A DNA stretch of 64,000 bases, taken from positions 1 to 64,000 of the forward strand of contig JAIOHL010000078.1 of the NCBI GenBank assembly GCA_019913005.1. Direction: 5' to 3'. The DNA is from Anaerolineae bacterium. Lineage in GTDB: Bacteria > Chloroflexota > Anaerolineae > Aggregatilineales > J027. Made by a program: the position numbers and the translations under genes. Shown here one piece after another: positions 52,363-62,453 of the stretch. The notes beneath the pieces are model-generated. The model saw only the letters and a list, made by a program, of their open reading frames with translations. It ran no database searches and had not been told where the DNA came from. Position 1 is the first letter of the stretch. Every line of letters starts with the position of its first letter.

Positions 52363-53343
52363 ATGACGGCATTAGGCTTGATGTTCCAACGTGAGTATCC
52401 GCCGGAAGAGTTAATCGCATTTACCAAAGAAGTTGAAAAGTCGGGTTTAGATGAATTGTGGGTCGTTGAAGATTGTTTTTATGCGGGTGGGATTGCCCAA
52501 GCCGCGACAGCCTTAGCGCACAGCGAAAAACTGCAAGTCGGGTTGGGGATTATTCCGGCGGTGTCGCGTAATCCAGCGTTTACTGCGCTTGAAATCGCCA
52601 GCCTTGCCCGAATCGCCCCGGCTCGATTTTTGGCAGGCATCGGGCATGGGGTGACGGAGTGGATGCAGCAGATTGGCGCGTTCCCCAAATCGCAGTTGGC
52701 GGCGATTGAAGAAGCCACCCGTGCGGTCAAAGGCATACTGAGCGGCGAAAACTTCAGCATTGAGGGGGAGTGGGCACGGCTTCGAGATGTTCAACTGGTA
52801 CATCCGCCACAGGTTGTACCGCCAGTTTATTTGGGGGTACGGAGCGCCAAATCACTGCAAATTTCGGGGCGGGTCGCGGATGGGAGCATTTTGGCGGAAG
52901 GCTGCTCGCCTGCCTATATTCGCTGGGCACGCGAACAGATTGAGATTGGCCGCCAAGCAGAAGGCCGCACTGAGCATCATCACATTACCCTGTATATTTA
53001 TTGGTCAATGGATGAGGATGAAAATGTCACTGAGGGGCGTGTTCGAGAGCGTGTGGCGGCAAACATGGCAGGTGGACACAAAGATCCCTATCAAGAGGCG
53101 TTGGGGATTGTGGACGATGTGAAAGCCCTTTTAATGGCAGGTGGGGTGGATGCCCTGCGCGACAAAATGCCGATTGAGTGGCTGCATGATCTGGCGGTTT
53201 ATGGCACACCCGAAACCTGCGCCCGAACTTTGGATAATCTAGCGGCGGCAGGGGCGGATAGTATCACCCTTGTTCCGCTGATGGACAAAACCATTGCTCT
53301 CAAAACCTATTTGCCGCGCCTTCTGCACCATTTGGGGCAGTAG
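52363..53343 (+). CDS. LLM-class (luciferase-like) F420/FMN-dependent oxidoreductase
   Basis: The TIM-barrel protein of the luciferase-like monooxygenase family has TALGLMFQREYPPEEL at the N-terminus, DELWVVEDCFYAGGI, RFLAGIGHGVTEWM, and a C-terminal GTPETCARTLDNLAAAGAD. Use of F420 or FMN cannot be decided. The start is uncertain: ATG 52363 matches the family N-terminus, and ATG 52345 lies against AGGGAGG. It ends in TAG. It is a distant relative of the second LLM gene at 57721-58818. Confidence 0.88.
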   Translation: MTALGLMFQREYPPEELIAFTKEVEKSGLDELWVVEDCFYAGGIAQAATALAHSEKLQVGLGIIPAVSRNPAFTALEIASLARIAPARFLAGIGHGVTEWMQQIGAFPKSQLAAIEEATRAVKGILSGENFSIEGEWARLRDVQLVHPPQVVPPVYLGVRSAKSLQISGRVADGSILAEGCSPAYIRWAREQIEIGRQAEGRTEHHHITLYIYWSMDEDENVTEGRVRERVAANMAGGHKDPYQEALGIVDDVKALLMAGGVDALRDKMPIEWLHDLAVYGTPETCARTLDNLAAAGADSITLVPLMDKTIALKTYLPRLLHHLGQ

Positions 53344-53355
53344 AGAGCGAGAAAA

Positions 53356-53386
53356 ATCCCCTCAGTCATATTTGGCTGGGGGGAAT
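53356..53386 (+). terminator. Hairpin after the LLM oxidoreductase gene
   Basis: ATCCCCTCAG (53356 onward) pairs imperfectly with CTGGGGGGAAT (53376-53386). It stands 12 nt after the stop codon, but only a few T residues follow, so it is a weak terminator candidate. Confidence 0.4.
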
Positions 53387-53439
53387 ATTGTATGTGGGAT
53401 GATTGAACCTTATCAAAATGTCAAATCGCAGGTGTTTGC

Positions 53440-54075
53440 CTAATCAAGTAAAAACTTTAAATCGTCAGGAACATCTATTTGAGCCTTTAATTCCGGCCAA
53501 AAATAGATGTGCTGATAGAATGTTGCCCTTAGTTCTTCTATTTGATCGTCTAATTTATCACTCGTAATAAATGCGAGGCCATTCTTCTTGGCAATGATCA
53601 AATGAATATAGTCTTGGACATTTTTTCTTATTGGGAATTCTAAAGCCAAGTTAGACAATTCATGGTCAATTCCGAAATCCAGCTCAGTTTTTTGATAATT
53701 ATTCATCAAGAATTGGAATGCACCCCACCAATCCGTTATCTCTGTTTTAGACCTTTCTCCATGAGCTTTGCGAAGGGATCGGTAAACTTCTGCCCTCGTG
53801 AGTTCGGAGTAGTAGAAATTTAAGCCATAAGCCATCTGTAGAAGACGAAGATGATTAACCGTTCCAGTTAATAAAAAAGCGTATCGCTTGCCTTCACGAA
53901 ACACCGGTACGTAAACTCCACTTTTATTCCCTCTGATATGCAAGATTGTACTTCCGTCATGATGCTCTGCATTATCAAATCCTATTCGGATATTCCGCTC
54001 TACAAAATCGTGGAACGTTGAAGTATCGAGATACCAGCCCAATCTCGTGATCGTAGAACTAGTTGATGGTGTCAT
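53440..54075 (-). CDS. PIN-domain-like nuclease without an adjacent antitoxin
   Basis: The 211-residue protein has PIN-like acidic positions: YLDTSTFHDF near the N-terminus, YSELTRAEVYRSLRK, and a C-terminal DYIHLIIAKKNGLAFITSDKLDD. These match the D...E...D...D pattern of VapC-type RNases. It is longer than usual because of a beta-rich N-terminal insertion (about 35-80). No antitoxin gene is found on either side. It is clearly more A+T-rich than its neighbours, suggesting transfer. The start at 54075 lacks a strong ribosome-binding site. Confidence 0.7.
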   Translation of the reverse strand: MTPSTSSTITRLGWYLDTSTFHDFVERNIRIGFDNAEHHDGSTILHIRGNKSGVYVPVFREGKRYAFLLTGTVNHLRLLQMAYGLNFYYSELTRAEVYRSLRKAHGERSKTEITDWWGAFQFLMNNYQKTELDFGIDHELSNLALEFPIRKNVQDYIHLIIAKKNGLAFITSDKLDDQIEELRATFYQHIYFWPELKAQIDVPDDLKFLLD

Positions 54076-54323
54076 AATGTTTTCTCAAGTCTTGAGTTTA
54101 GCGAAATACTATTCAACTTTGCCTCTCACCGTAAATTAGCAAGAAATGTACAATTAAGAGGAAACAGAGATATTGCTTGAGCCTCCTCCTATTTTTCCAA
54201 AACATATAGTTGTAAATTACGTTCAACGAATTCTGTAATAGAAACTCTAGAAAAATCTGCCATCGCTTATGAGATAATTTTATGTGAACTTGTACTCCTA
54301 TCAAGCCCAATAATTTTGGAACG

Positions 54324-56846
54324 ATGAAACAAACGATGCACCACATCAAGCCTGAAATCATGAGTCCTGCCGGATATTGGCCCCAACTGAATGCCGCAAT
54401 TGAGGCAGGGGCGGATGCCGTCTATTTTGGACTCAAACACTTTACTGCCCGTGCTAAAGTCGGCTTTACCCTGACGGAACTGCCGGATGTCATGCAAACT
54501 CTCCATCTTCGGGGTGTCAAGGGTTATGTTACATTTAATACCCTCATTTTTGACCATGAACTGCGCGAGGCGTGTAGGATGCTTGAACAAATTGCTCTTG
54601 CCGGGGCGGATGCGGTGATTGTACAAGATGTGGGTATGGCCCAATTGGTGCAACAAATCGCGCCGAATTTGGATGTACATGGTAGCACACAAATGAGCAT
54701 CACCAGTGCGGAGGGAGTGGCATTAGCCCAGCGATTTGGGGTCAGCCGGGTGGTGCTGGCGCGGGAACTCTCGCTTAAAGAAATCCGGGCCATCCGTGAG
54801 CAGGCCGATTGTGAACTGGAAATTTTTGTACACGGGGCATTGTGTGTGTCCTATTCGGGCCAGTGTTTTTCATCGGAGGCGTGGGGTGGACGGAGTGCCA
54901 ATCGGGGTCAGTGTGCCCAAGCCTGTCGTTTGCCGTATGAACTGATGGTGGATGACCAATTGAGGCCGTTGGGGGATGCACGGTATCTGCTGTCGCCCGG
55001 TGATTTGTACGCGCTGCATCAAATCCCCGAAATCATAGATATTGGGATTTCGACGCTCAAGATTGAAGGGCGCTATAAAGATGAAAATTATGTGGCCCTA
55101 ACTACGAATGCCTATCGTCAAGCGGTGGATGCGGCGTGGGCGAACCGTCCCATATCCATCACACCACAACATGAGGTAGCCATCGAGCAAGTTTATTCGC
55201 GGGGATTGGGGCCGCATTTCCTGACAGGCACGAATCACCAAACGGTTGTATTAGGGCGCTCGCCACGTCATCGGGGGGTGTTGTGTGGCAGGGTGGTGCG
55301 GATAAGTCAAGATACTGTCGTGGTTGAGCCAACCGAGATTCAACGTGTCGCGCCGCTAAAGGCCGGGGACGGAATTGTTTTTGACGCTGCCGATTGGCGC
55401 AGTCCCGAAATTGAGGAAGAGGGCGGACGGCTGTATGAGGTCAAGCCGCTTGGCAAAAATCTCGAACTACGTTTCGGGAAGGGGGCGATTCATTTTGCGC
55501 GTATCCACGTCGGGGATTGGGTGTGGCGCACGCATGATGTGACGGTTGACAAAGCGGCGAAACCCTTCACCCAAGCGAATACCCCCGTCTATCGTCAACC
55601 CATTGATGTACAGGTTGTGGCACGGGAGGGACAACCGCTTGAACTGATATGGGTGCTGACGAAAAATCCTGAAATTCGAGTCACTATTCAATCCGATGAA
55701 CCCCTGACTCGCGCTAACAACCGCAGTGTCACCGCCGATTATTTGCATCAGCAGCTAGGCCGCCTGGGAAATACGGCGTATCGGCTGGAAAATCTGACAG
55801 CGGATATTGAGGGCGATCCATTTATTCCCAGTTCGCTGCTGAATCGGTTGCGCCAAGACGCGGTTGAGACACTCATTCAACAGCAGGCCGATGCACCGGA
55901 AATTATTACGGCTGATCCTATCGGCGTTTTGGACGATGCCCTGTTCGCGCTGGAATATCATTCGGAGGAGGTGTCGCTGGATGCCCCCCGACTGCATGTG
56001 TTGGTACGGACATCGGAACAGTTGGAGGCCGCGCTGGAAATCCAGTCCGCCAGCATTACACTCGATTATTTGGATTTGTATGGCCTAAGTCCGGCGGTTG
56101 AGCGCATTAAGGCGGCTGGAATTACACCGCGTGTCGCCAGCCCACGCATTTTGAAACCGGATGAACAGCGGGTGGTGAATTTTCTGCTGCGGTTGGATTG
56201 CGAACTGGTGGTGCGTTCCGGTGGATTGTTGGAAGCCTTGCAGGGACGGCATCAACATCCATTAATCGGCGACTTCAGTCTGAATGTTGCTAATCAGCTT
56301 TCGGCGGATACCTATCTTAGGCTTGGCCTCGCCAAAATTACGCCGACGCATGACTTAAATGCCGACCAGATTGGCAAATTGGCGCAGTCTATCGGGGGCG
56401 AGCGTTTTGAAGTGATCGCCTATCACCATCTGCCCGTTTTTCATACCGAACATTGTGTTTTTTGCCGATTCCTGTCCAGTGGAACAAGCTATGTGGATTG
56501 TGGTCAACCCTGCGAAAGCCACAAGGTTGCCCTCCGCGATGTGCAAGGCCGCAGTCATCCGGTCATGGCAGATGTCGGCTGTCGCAATACCGTCTTTGGC
56601 GCGGAGGCACAGGTCGCCAGTCGTCACCTTGACCAGTTATTGCGAAGTGGCATTCGTGATTATCGGCTGGAATTTGTCCACGAGTCACCGGAGCAGGTGC
56701 GAAAAGTCACGGTGGCATTTAAAGCCTATTTCGCACAGGAAATCACAGCGGTGGAACTCGACCAGCGATTGCGAAAAATCATCCCGACGACGGAAGGCTC
56801 ATTTTTTGTGCCGGATGATTATCTGCGGCTACCGGTCATTCAATAG
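54324..56846 (+). CDS. Large U32-family peptidase (collagenase-like, RlhA-type)
   Basis: The 840-residue U32 protein begins PEIMSPAGYWPQLNAAIEAGADAVYFG. The U32 signature is present: LEIFVHGALCVSYSGQCFSS, and cysteines near RGQCAQACR. A C-terminal DUF3656-like extension and a Cys cluster (HCVFCRFLSSGTSYVDCGQPCE) complete it. Family members such as E. coli RlhA modify 23S rRNA. The A+T-rich stretch 54076-54323 before it holds nothing else I can support. It ends in TAG and overlaps the creatininase gene by 11 nt at the 3' end. Confidence 0.92.
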   Translation: MKQTMHHIKPEIMSPAGYWPQLNAAIEAGADAVYFGLKHFTARAKVGFTLTELPDVMQTLHLRGVKGYVTFNTLIFDHELREACRMLEQIALAGADAVIVQDVGMAQLVQQIAPNLDVHGSTQMSITSAEGVALAQRFGVSRVVLARELSLKEIRAIREQADCELEIFVHGALCVSYSGQCFSSEAWGGRSANRGQCAQACRLPYELMVDDQLRPLGDARYLLSPGDLYALHQIPEIIDIGISTLKIEGRYKDENYVALTTNAYRQAVDAAWANRPISITPQHEVAIEQVYSRGLGPHFLTGTNHQTVVLGRSPRHRGVLCGRVVRISQDTVVVEPTEIQRVAPLKAGDGIVFDAADWRSPEIEEEGGRLYEVKPLGKNLELRFGKGAIHFARIHVGDWVWRTHDVTVDKAAKPFTQANTPVYRQPIDVQVVAREGQPLELIWVLTKNPEIRVTIQSDEPLTRANNRSVTADYLHQQLGRLGNTAYRLENLTADIEGDPFIPSSLLNRLRQDAVETLIQQQADAPEIITADPIGVLDDALFALEYHSEEVSLDAPRLHVLVRTSEQLEAALEIQSASITLDYLDLYGLSPAVERIKAAGITPRVASPRILKPDEQRVVNFLLRLDCELVVRSGGLLEALQGRHQHPLIGDFSLNVANQLSADTYLRLGLAKITPTHDLNADQIGKLAQSIGGERFEVIAYHHLPVFHTEHCVFCRFLSSGTSYVDCGQPCESHKVALRDVQGRSHPVMADVGCRNTVFGAEAQVASRHLDQLLRSGIRDYRLEFVHESPEQVRKVTVAFKAYFAQEITAVELDQRLRKIIPTTEGSFFVPDDYLRLPVIQ

Positions 56847-57642
56847 GTTTCTGGGACGCCGCAAAAAATTCGGCTTGTAGTTGAGGTGTCACCGTGTCGT
56901 CCTTAATCAAGCGAATCGCTTGTGCTAAGACCTTCGCCAGTGCAGTCAGCCAACGTTCCCCTTTTTCGGCGGTTGCCACACTGCCATCGCCCCGATAATG
57001 GGTGGGGTGATCGGCATACCACCATGTCCCGGTGCTAATCCCTGCATCCCGTAAGGCTTTCATGCGTTCCAATGGCATCCCTTCGCCATCACTACGGAGT
57101 TGGTCAGGGTGAACCAAATCGGGACAGATCACCATAATCGCACTGGTTTCGACTTCACCTGCGTGCCCATCCACGCTGGATACCCATTGTTTTTGCATAG
57201 CCGCTTCATCATCAGGCTGCAAACGTGGTTGGGCTACATAGACCACATAATCACGCGGACTTTCCAACTGTATCTGTAGAAAAAAATGGATCAGGTTTTC
57301 ATTGCCGCCATGTGCATTGACGAGGATGATTTTCTTGAGACCATTGTGAGCGATTTCACGACATACGTTGTCCATCAGGCGAACAATCAAATCGGCATCA
57401 ATCGCTATCGTCCCTGCGCAGTGACGGGCCTCTAAAATTTGGGTGAAGATAAAATCAGGAAAGATGATGGCAGGTTCAATTGCAACGGCACGACGGCAAA
57501 TTTCGCGCCCGATATACATATCCGTCCCGAGTGGTAAATGGTGGGCGTGGCGTTCGATACAGGATAATGGCAGCAGACAAACGCCCTGTGCTGTTGCTAC
57601 GGCTTGTGGAAATTCATCGCCGGTGAGTTCTTCCCAACGCAT
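56836..57642 (-). CDS. Creatininase-family amidohydrolase
   Basis: The 268-residue protein has the family motifs LSCIERHAHHLPLGTDMYIG (metal-binding Glu, His and Asp), VNAHGGNEN, and VDGHAGEVETS. Relatives include creatininase and MftE-like peptidases; the substrate is unknown. It is convergent with the U32 gene and lies near the second luciferase-like gene. Confidence 0.92.
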   Translation of the reverse strand: MRWEELTGDEFPQAVATAQGVCLLPLSCIERHAHHLPLGTDMYIGREICRRAVAIEPAIIFPDFIFTQILEARHCAGTIAIDADLIVRLMDNVCREIAHNGLKKIILVNAHGGNENLIHFFLQIQLESPRDYVVYVAQPRLQPDDEAAMQKQWVSSVDGHAGEVETSAIMVICPDLVHPDQLRSDGEGMPLERMKALRDAGISTGTWWYADHPTHYRGDGSVATAEKGERWLTALAKVLAQAIRLIKDDTVTPQLQAEFFAASQKPIE

Positions 57643-57720
57643 GGATTTGACTCCTTGAGTGACAAAAATACTGGAATCAATACTACCATCGTTGGGATAA
57701 ACTCACAGGGTTTGGCGTGA

Positions 57721-58818
57721 TTATTTTGGCATGGCTACCGCATTACGACGGGCAATTTCTTGCCGGACGACGGGGGCGACTTTAGTACCAAAAAGCTCGA
57801 TAGCGTGCATCATCTTCTTGTGCTCGATGGTGTTGTAGCCCATGTAGAGGGAGAAACGCTGATGGTTGAACTTCTCGTGCTGGAACAGGATTTTCTCGAT
57901 GATTTCATCGGGTGTGCCGACAAAATCCGCTCCATGCAGATGACGACCTGTTTCCATCTGTTGGCGACTGGTTGGCGACCAGCCCCGCTCTCGTCCAATC
58001 TGGCTGAACAGCATATGGGCCGTCGGATAATATTCGTCTACCGCTTCCTGCGTCGTATCGGCAATAAAGCCATGTGAGTTGACACTCAATGGGATTTGAT
58101 CGGGATCATGCCCGGTTTGTTTGGAGGCATCCCGATAGAGATGGAAAAATGGGGCAAATCGCTCTGGCATCCCGCCAATAATCGCCAATGCCATTGGCAG
58201 GCCCAATGATGCCGCGCGGACGACGGATTCCGGCGTACCACCCACCGCGACCCATATCGGTATTTCTGCTTGGACGGGTCGGGGATAGATGCCAAGATTC
58301 TCAATGGGGGAGCGGAATTGGCCCGCCCATGTAATCTGGTCGGATTCACGGAGTCTCACCAGTAGCTCCAATTTTTCGGCGAAAAGCTCATTGTAATCAT
58401 CGAGGTCGTAGCCAAACAATGGAAACGATTCGATAAACGAGCCGCGCCCCGCCATAATTTCCGCCCGTCCATTGGAGAGTAAGTCAAGGGTGGCGAAATC
58501 TTGAAAGACGCGCACCGGGTCATCCGAACTCAGCACTGTGACCGCCGTTGATAAACGAATGGATTTGGTGCGTGCAGCGGCGGATCCCAAAATTACCAGT
58601 GGGGATGAGGCCAGATATTCTTCCCGATGATGTTCCCCAATGGCAAAGACATCTAGGCCCACTTGGTCAGCCAATTCAATCGTTTCCAGTAGATTTTGCA
58701 TCCGCTCCACTGGGCTGATTTTCGCGCCTGTTGTCGGATGTGCCATCAATTCGACAAAGGTATGCAGCCCTAGCTCAAACGGGCGTTCATGATTGGGCGT
58801 GGTTGCTACAACTGCCAT
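57721..58818 (-). CDS. LLM-class flavin-dependent oxidoreductase
   Basis: This luciferase-like monooxygenase has FELGLHTFVELMAHPTTG, DVFAIGEHHREEYLASSP, and GGTPESVVRAASLGLPMALAIIGG. It is of the type related to alkanal monooxygenase alpha chains. The ATG at 58818 is chosen because it directly precedes the family start MAVVATTP. ATG 58839 and an upstream in-frame codon at 58932 are possible but have no better ribosome-binding site. Confidence 0.86.
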   Translation of the reverse strand: MAVVATTPNHERPFELGLHTFVELMAHPTTGAKISPVERMQNLLETIELADQVGLDVFAIGEHHREEYLASSPLVILGSAAARTKSIRLSTAVTVLSSDDPVRVFQDFATLDLLSNGRAEIMAGRGSFIESFPLFGYDLDDYNELFAEKLELLVRLRESDQITWAGQFRSPIENLGIYPRPVQAEIPIWVAVGGTPESVVRAASLGLPMALAIIGGMPERFAPFFHLYRDASKQTGHDPDQIPLSVNSHGFIADTTQEAVDEYYPTAHMLFSQIGRERGWSPTSRQQMETGRHLHGADFVGTPDEIIEKILFQHEKFNHQRFSLYMGYNTIEHKKMMHAIELFGTKVAPVVRQEIARRNAVAMPK

Positions 58819-58958
58819 GTTTTTCTCGTTTTTGTGCATCTCAGATACCAATACTTTTGAAGAGACAGCTTTAGATGAGCTTATCTTACGTAGTGTTAGA
58901 GAAGAGATAGCCCAAAGAGATATTTCCTGCAAAAATACTTCGTCACCGGAAAAATCAA

Positions 58959-59222
58959 TTAGATCAACTTTTTTGCTTTGACTTGATGTTTTAGGAATTC
59001 TTCTAATCTGTCTGTCGCATTAAACACATTTGAAGGCCATAGACCTAATATTTTAGCTATAACAAACTCAGTAAGGTGGATGAAAAGAACAGCATGGCCC
59101 TGAATTGAAGGGTCGTTCTCAAATCTTCCAAAATGAATCAATTTGTTCCTCACTGTCACCAGTGTTTTAATACGGTTTCTCGAAACCTCATCGATATCGC
59201 CTTTCAGTGCGTATTCGGTCAT
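58959..59222 (-). CDS. C-terminal part of a HEPN-like protein (possible frameshift product)
   Basis: The 87-residue frame carries TLVTVRNKLIHFGRF, the R-x(4-6)-H motif of HEPN RNase or tRNA-cleaving domains, followed by a helical end. Its ATG overlaps the stop of the upstream 225-aa frame by 4 nt. The N-terminal half of the HEPN helix bundle is in that upstream frame, so the two probably were or are one gene. It is A+T-rich relative to its neighbours. Confidence 0.6.
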   Translation of the reverse strand: MTEYALKGDIDEVSRNRIKTLVTVRNKLIHFGRFENDPSIQGHAVLFIHLTEFVIAKILGLWPSNVFNATDRLEEFLKHQVKAKKLI

Positions 59223-59896
59223 AATAAAGAGATTTTTTCAACTGCTTCGAGTTGATGAATCTGATTCCGAGACAACCAACGTCTATTATGGACTGTAAAT
59301 AGATGCTCCCAAATTGTCCAACATTGACTAAATGCCGATTCTAAACTCTGACGGCGGAAAGCTTGATTCGCCAAAAACAGAAAGTATCCGCCTTCGTATT
59401 TCTTTTGCCATTCTTCAACTCGTATTAACGAATATATTTGATTTAACCCTTCTTCAAACCCAATGTTGTAACCAAATGGTTCCATTGCTTTTAGTGGTTG
59501 TTCTTTGTATGGAATCGAGCAACGAAGCGTTCCTCCCCATTCATATTCTCTTGGGTCAGCGATGATAACACCTACATCATCATTGTTTTGGTCAATTCCA
59601 AAAACGTCGCGCCCAATAAATAAGGAAAGTAGTAAGAGAATATCACTTAAAGCCGTGCTGTTCTGATTTGACCATTCAAGTACGGCTTTGTCTTCGTTTT
59701 CGAGAATGTCCGCAACTGCTGTAATTGCATGTTGACCTGTATTTGCTGGGACTTTAAATTCGCCATGAACAGTAACTAAATGCTGTAGTTGATTGAGCCT
59801 ATTTTGATAATCCTCAGCCCTGATAAATTTGTATCCAAATATTGTTAGAACTGAACACCAATCTGGAAATTCGAGGTTGTATACCCACTTTCGCAT
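59219..59896 (-). CDS. N-terminal part of a HEPN-like protein, ApeA-like (possible frameshift)
   Basis: The 225-residue frame has a beta-rich N-terminal region and a helical end that reads SAFSQCWTIWEHLFTVHN, the typical first HEPN helix (W-x-x-L) of ApeA-like abortive-infection proteins. It stops at TGA exactly where the second frame begins. A run of six A residues shortly before the end could be a frameshift or assembly-indel site; a -1 shift there joins both frames without loss. It could be a pseudogene, programmed frameshift, or two coupled genes. Confidence 0.62.
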   Translation of the reverse strand: MRKWVYNLEFPDWCSVLTIFGYKFIRAEDYQNRLNQLQHLVTVHGEFKVPANTGQHAITAVADILENEDKAVLEWSNQNSTALSDILLLLSLFIGRDVFGIDQNNDDVGVIIADPREYEWGGTLRCSIPYKEQPLKAMEPFGYNIGFEEGLNQIYSLIRVEEWQKKYEGGYFLFLANQAFRRQSLESAFSQCWTIWEHLFTVHNRRWLSRNQIHQLEAVEKISLL

Positions 59897-59991
59897 TTAA
59901 TTAGGTCCTTAGCATTTTTGGTTTGGTTGGAATAAGGCGTCATCACTAAGTATATAGCCGTTATCTTAAGCACCAAATACAAATTCTGCTA

Positions 59992-60040
59992 CAAAAATGA
60001 AGTGAAGAAGACGCCACTTGATGCTCCTCTCCACTTCATT
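59992..60040 (-). terminator. Terminator after copA
   Basis: AATGAAGTG (59996-60004) and CACTTCATT (60032-60040) form a perfect 9-bp stem; on the minus strand it is followed by T residues. It lies 16 nt beyond the copA stop. Confidence 0.72.
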
Positions 60041-60056
60041 ATGCAACCCGAAGTCG

Positions 60057-62381
60057 TTATGCTGATTGGGATGCTACTGAATGAGGCTTGGGCGATTCTC
60101 GTTTTTCCAAAGACACTCCCTCGAAGGTCTTACCCCGGAGGCGCAGACTATTGGAAACTACACTGACGCTGCTAAAGGCCATAGCAAAAGCAGCGAGCAT
60201 TGGGTTGAGTTCACGCAGCATCATCGGGCCAAATTCCAGCATCGCCAATACGCCAGCGGCAACCGGAATCAGAATGACGTTGTACCCAAAAGCCCAAAAC
60301 AGATTTTGGTAAATGACCTGCATGGTTTGGTGTGAAAGTCGGATGGCAGTCGGGACGGTTCGCAAATCACCACGCATCAAGGTGACATCGGCGGTTTCCA
60401 TCGCTACGTCCGTGCCTGTGCCAATCGCCATACCAACGTCGGCTTGGGCAAGGGCAGGGGCATCATTGATACCATCCCCGACCATTGCCACTGTCAGTCC
60501 CTCAGCTTGCAGTTTTTGAATTTGAGCGGCTTTTTCGCCGGGTTGCACTTCAGCCAACACGCGGTCAATGCCTGCTTCGGCGGCAATTGCTTGGGCAGTG
60601 GCTTGATTATCCCCAGTCAGCATAATGACCTGTAGGCCCATTGCGTGCATAGCGGCAACCGCATCACGTGAGCCTTCTTTGATGGTATCGGCGACGGCAA
60701 TCACCCCGACGATTTGGTTATCTACGGCAACCCACATGGCCGTTTTGCCCTGCGATTGCAGTTTTTCAGCTTCGACCCCAAGATTGGCAAGGGCGATATG
60801 TTGCTCTTTCATCAACTTACGATTGCCGATCAAGACCCGCTGGCCTTCCACTTGGGCTGAAACCCCGTGCCCAGTGATGGCCTCAAACTGCTGTGGGTCA
60901 ATCAGGGCAAGTCCTAGATATTGGGCGGCTTGGACAATGGCCTCACCCAATGGATGTTCACTGCCCCGTTCGGCACTGGCGGCAAGGGCGAGCAACCGAT
61001 TTTTGTCCATCTGGGCAGTATCGCTAAGGATAATATCAGTGACGGTGGGTTCGCCTTTGGTAATCGTGCCTGTTTTGTCTAAAACGATCGCCTGCAATTT
61101 ATGGGCGCTTTCGAGTGAACGGCTGTTTTTGAACAAAATGCCATTTTCCGCACCTTTGCCGACGCCTACCATAATCGCGGTAGGGGTGGCGAGACCCATT
61201 GCACACGGGCAGGCGATCACTAGCACCGCGATAGTACGAATCAAAGCGTGGGTGAAATCGCCATCTACAGCATACCACACGCCAAAGGTCAGCAAGGCAA
61301 GGGCGATCACCGCAGGCACAAACACCGCCGCGACCTGATCTACAATCGCTTGGATGGGGGCTTTGCTACCTTGTGCCTGTTCCACCAATTTGATAATTTG
61401 GGCGAGCGCGGTCTGTTTGCCGATGCGGGTGGCTTCAAATTTCAATAGGCCGTTTTTGTTGAGGGTCGCACCGATGACCATCTCGCCGGGGGATTTGCTG
61501 ACGGGGAGGGATTCACCTGTGAGCATACTTTCGTCTACGGAACTACTACCCTCTTTGACGACACCATCTACTGGGATTTTTTCGCCGGGGCGCACAATTA
61601 CTAAGTCACCCAAGCAGACTTCGCTGATGGGTACATCTAATTCGACCCCCCCGCGAACAACACGGGCAGTTTTAGGCTGTAGACCAATCAGTTTCTTGAT
61701 GGCTTCGCTCGTCCGGCCTTTGGCGCGTGCTTCGAGCAGCTTGCCGAGGACAATCAAGGTAATGATGATGGCGGCGGTTTCAAAATAGACGTGTTCACCG
61801 AGACCTTCAATCCCCAACGCAATTGGGATGCTATAGAAATAGGCGACAGATGACCCCATTGCCACCAATACATCCATATTGGCGGCCCCGTTGCGGAGCG
61901 CTTTGTATGCGCCAACGTAATAATCTTTGCCGACATAAAATTGGACGGGGGTGGCAATAATCCAGAAGAGGATATTGACCCAACTTTCCATCGCCCACAT
62001 GCCCAACAAATCTAAATCGCGGGCCATGCTAAAGGCTAGGAGTGGGAAAGCAAAAACCGCCCCAACTAAAAATCGGCGTTGCTGATGTTTCAATTCTGCG
62101 GCACGGGCCTCGGCTTCTTTGTCCTGTAAATCTTCTTCTTCGGCAGCCACGACCACGCCATAACCAGCATTTTCCACCGCCGTCACGAGGGTGTTGGTAG
62201 AAACGGTAGGCGCAATCTTTACAACCGCCCGCTCGGTGGCAAAGTTGACATCAGCTTCAACTACGCCTTCCACTTTGCGTAGGGCACGGTTGACAGCTTT
62301 TGAACAATTGGTGCAAGTCATCCCGGTGATGGGAAGTTCGATGGTAATGAAGTTGTTGGGTGCGACAGTGGCGTCTGACAT
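60057..62381 (-). CDS. copA: Copper-translocating P1B-type ATPase
   Basis: CopA exports Cu(I). It has one N-terminal heavy-metal domain ([11 protein letters not shown], residues about 20-30), TGES in the actuator, the membrane metal site ACPCAMG, phosphorylation motif [13 protein letters not shown] and hinge [10 protein letters not shown]. The length, 774, is normal. It is third in the csoR-copZ-copA operon, but a terminator lies between it and copZ. Confidence 0.96.
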   Translation of the reverse strand: MSDATVAPNNFITIELPITGMTCTNCSKAVNRALRKVEGVVEADVNFATERAVVKIAPTVSTNTLVTAVENAGYGVVVAAEEEDLQDKEAEARAAELKHQQRRFLVGAVFAFPLLAFSMARDLDLLGMWAMESWVNILFWIIATPVQFYVGKDYYVGAYKALRNGAANMDVLVAMGSSVAYFYSIPIALGIEGLGEHVYFETAAIIITLIVLGKLLEARAKGRTSEAIKKLIGLQPKTARVVRGGVELDVPISEVCLGDLVIVRPGEKIPVDGVVKEGSSSVDESMLTGESLPVSKSPGEMVIGATLNKNGLLKFEATRIGKQTALAQIIKLVEQAQGSKAPIQAIVDQVAAVFVPAVIALALLTFGVWYAVDGDFTHALIRTIAVLVIACPCAMGLATPTAIMVGVGKGAENGILFKNSRSLESAHKLQAIVLDKTGTITKGEPTVTDIILSDTAQMDKNRLLALAASAERGSEHPLGEAIVQAAQYLGLALIDPQQFEAITGHGVSAQVEGQRVLIGNRKLMKEQHIALANLGVEAEKLQSQGKTAMWVAVDNQIVGVIAVADTIKEGSRDAVAAMHAMGLQVIMLTGDNQATAQAIAAEAGIDRVLAEVQPGEKAAQIQKLQAEGLTVAMVGDGINDAPALAQADVGMAIGTGTDVAMETADVTLMRGDLRTVPTAIRLSHQTMQVIYQNLFWAFGYNVILIPVAAGVLAMLEFGPMMLRELNPMLAAFAMAFSSVSVVSNSLRLRGKTFEGVSLEKRESPKPHSVASQSA

Positions 62382-62415
62382 CTATGATCCTTTCTGAATG
62401 TCGTTTCATGCACCG

Positions 62416-62443
62416 AAAAAAAAGCCCTGTTGAGAGTCAGGGC
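62416..62443 (-). terminator. Terminator between copZ and copA
   Basis: On the minus strand GCCCTG (62443-62438) pairs with CAGGGC (62429-62424), followed by eight T residues. It is placed after copZ and before copA, so it should lower copA expression relative to copZ, or separate them with partial readthrough. Confidence 0.85.
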
Positions 62444-62453
62444 AGGGAGTGCG

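Noticed and set aside
54113-54361. Short minus-strand frame of 82 codons that could have been an antitoxin for the PIN gene
   Set aside because: It is hydrophobic and A+T-driven, overlaps the U32 start, and has no antitoxin-like motif or ribosome-binding site.
59219-59222. Simple two-gene operon explanation for the HEPN frames
   Set aside because: Not excluded, but the HEPN helices continue across the junction, so a split gene is preferred; kept as an alternative.
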